Source: Vreelandella profundi (GTDB taxonomy: Bacteria > Pseudomonadota > Gammaproteobacteria > Pseudomonadales > Halomonadaceae). From it: DNA of 64,000 bases. The translations under genes and the position numbers were made by a program. Below, piece after piece: positions 63,271 to 64,000 of this stretch (position 1 is its first letter; every line of letters starts with the position of its first letter). The stretch is from NCBI RefSeq assembly GCF_019722725.1, contig NZ_CP077941.1, positions 1,240,001 through 1,304,000 of the forward strand, in the 5' to 3' direction. The notes under the pieces were generated by a model, which searched no databases, was not told the origin of the DNA, and saw nothing but the letters and a program-made list of their open reading frames with translations.

Positions 63271-64000
63271 ATGGCCTGGAATGAGCCTGGTGGTGGGAAC
63301 AAGCACGACCCGTGGAGCAGCGGCGGCCGACGTGGTGGAAGCGACGGCGACAGAAGCCAAGATGGCAACAACGGCGGCAATAACGGCGGTGGCAACAACA
63401 ATGGTAATAAAGGGGGCAATAACCAAGGCCCGCCTGACCTTGATGAAGCGCTGAAGAAATTCCAGGAAAAGCTTAGCGGCATCTTTGGCGGTGGCAAGAA
63501 GAGCGGCGGTAAAAAAAGTGATGGGGGCGGTAGCGGTAAAAACCGTAATCCTCTTGCTTTGCCAGGTCTGCTGATTGTCGTTGCGCTGGCTATCTGGGCT
63601 GCCATGGGTTTCTACCTCGTTGACCAATCTGAGCGCGGCGTTGTACTGCGCTTCGGTGAATTCCAGGGGATTGTCGACCCAGGCCTTCAGTGGAACCCAC
63701 CGCTGATAGACGAAGTGCGTATGGTTAACGTGACGCGGGTGCGTTCGCTGACACAAATGCAGTCGATGCTGACGCGTGATGAAAATATTGTAGAAGTGGA
63801 AATTTCGGCGCAGTACCAGGTCGCTAACCCTCGCGATTTTGTACTAAACGTGCGTGATCCCGCCATTTCGATTGAAAACGCGCTGGACTCTGCACTGCGT
63901 CACGTGGTCGGCGGTACCGATATGATCGATATCCTTACCTCTGGGCGTGAAATTTTGGGCAGCTCTGTGTCAAGTCGTCTGCAGTCTTACCTCGACAACT
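63271..64000 (+). CDS. hflK: HflK, SPFH-domain subunit of the FtsH regulator (3' end cut by window edge)
   Basis: Forms with HflC a membrane cage that controls FtsH protease. The frame starts at ATG 63271 and continues past the window end, with 243 codons seen. The N-terminus (about 1-90) is cytoplasmic and extremely rich in Gly, Asn and Lys. One membrane helix (about 98-117, LLIVVALAIWAAMGFYLV) is followed by the SPFH/band-7 domain with QSERGVVLRFGEF and PGLQWNPPLIDEVRMVNVT, then VEVEISAQYQVANPRDFVL and ALRHVVGGTDM. Likely followed by hflC outside the window. A long antisense frame over the Gly/Asn-rich part is not a gene. Confidence 0.93.
   Translation, partial: MAWNEPGGGNKHDPWSSGGRRGGSDGDRSQDGNNGGNNGGGNNNGNKGGNNQGPPDLDEALKKFQEKLSGIFGGGKKSGGKKSDGGGSGKNRNPLALPGLLIVVALAIWAAMGFYLVDQSERGVVLRFGEFQGIVDPGLQWNPPLIDEVRMVNVTRVRSLTQMQSMLTRDENIVEVEISAQYQVANPRDFVLNVRDPAISIENALDSALRHVVGGTDMIDILTSGREILGSSVSSRLQSYLDN

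Noticed and set aside
63202..63756. Long minus-strand open frame (about 184 codons) antisense to hflK
   Set aside because: It is the reverse of the Gly/Asn-rich hflK repeat region, gives a low-complexity Pro/Leu/Ala-rich product with no domain and no ribosome site; hflK on the plus strand is clearly coding.

Overview
The window is a continuous chromosomal segment of a gammaproteobacterium, most likely a halophile of the Halomonas (Halomonadaceae) type. The support is qualitative: gammaproteobacterial housekeeping clusters (nudF-yqiB-cpdA, parE-parC, efp with epmA and epmB, amiB-mutL-miaA-hfq-hflX-hflK), a six-gene Mrp Na+/H+ antiporter operon with a fused MrpA/MrpB, a NaChBac-type sodium channel beside it, and TRAP and TTT transporters as in marine and saline bacteria. 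No rRNA, tRNA, CRISPR array or transposase was seen. The left edge cuts the last codons of greB and the right edge cuts hflK.  Layout. 1-10.5 kb: greB (end missing), a periplasmic TPR protein, nudF-yqiB-cpdA, the sulfate-activation pair cysDN, a tungstate ABC transporter (tupBCA, minus strand), an APP1-type phosphatase-like protein and a YugP-type membrane zinc peptidase. 10.5-17.2 kb: an AT-rich accessory block holding an MmgE/PrpD-family protein, a complete tripartite tricarboxylate transporter (tctB-tctA-tctC) and a LysR regulator. It lies between a decayed 3'-terminal copy of cmoB and the intact cmoB, which suggests insertion at the cmoB 3' end. 17.2-26 kb: cmoAB (tRNA wobble uridine modification), pgi, parE, parC, serB. 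26-33 kb: mrpACDEFG and, divergently, the sodium channel. 33-36.9 kb: a PQQ dehydrogenase whose five-helix membrane domain seems to be a separate gene, and an unknown membrane protein.  36.8-43.8 kb holds the most interesting unit. A tightly packed minus-strand operon encodes a TRAP transporter (dctP-dctQ-dctM), a VOC-fold protein, a RuBisCO-like protein and a DUF1537 sugar-acid kinase, with a divergent LacI-type regulator. The likely logic is: import an acid sugar, phosphorylate a 3-oxo acid-sugar intermediate, then cleave or decarboxylate it with the RuBisCO-like enzyme, as in D-apionate catabolism. The dehydrogenase and isomerase steps of that pathway are absent here and a VOC protein is present instead, so the substrate is open.  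43.8-64 kb: epmB, efp, epmA (EF-P and its lysylation), an EmrAB-type efflux pump with a divergent TetR regulator and a clear operator-like palindrome, psd, a rhodanese, rsgA, orn, queG, nnr, tsaE, amiB, mutL, miaA, hfq, hflX and the start of hflK. This stretch is dominated by translation, tRNA modification, ribosome assembly and repair functions.
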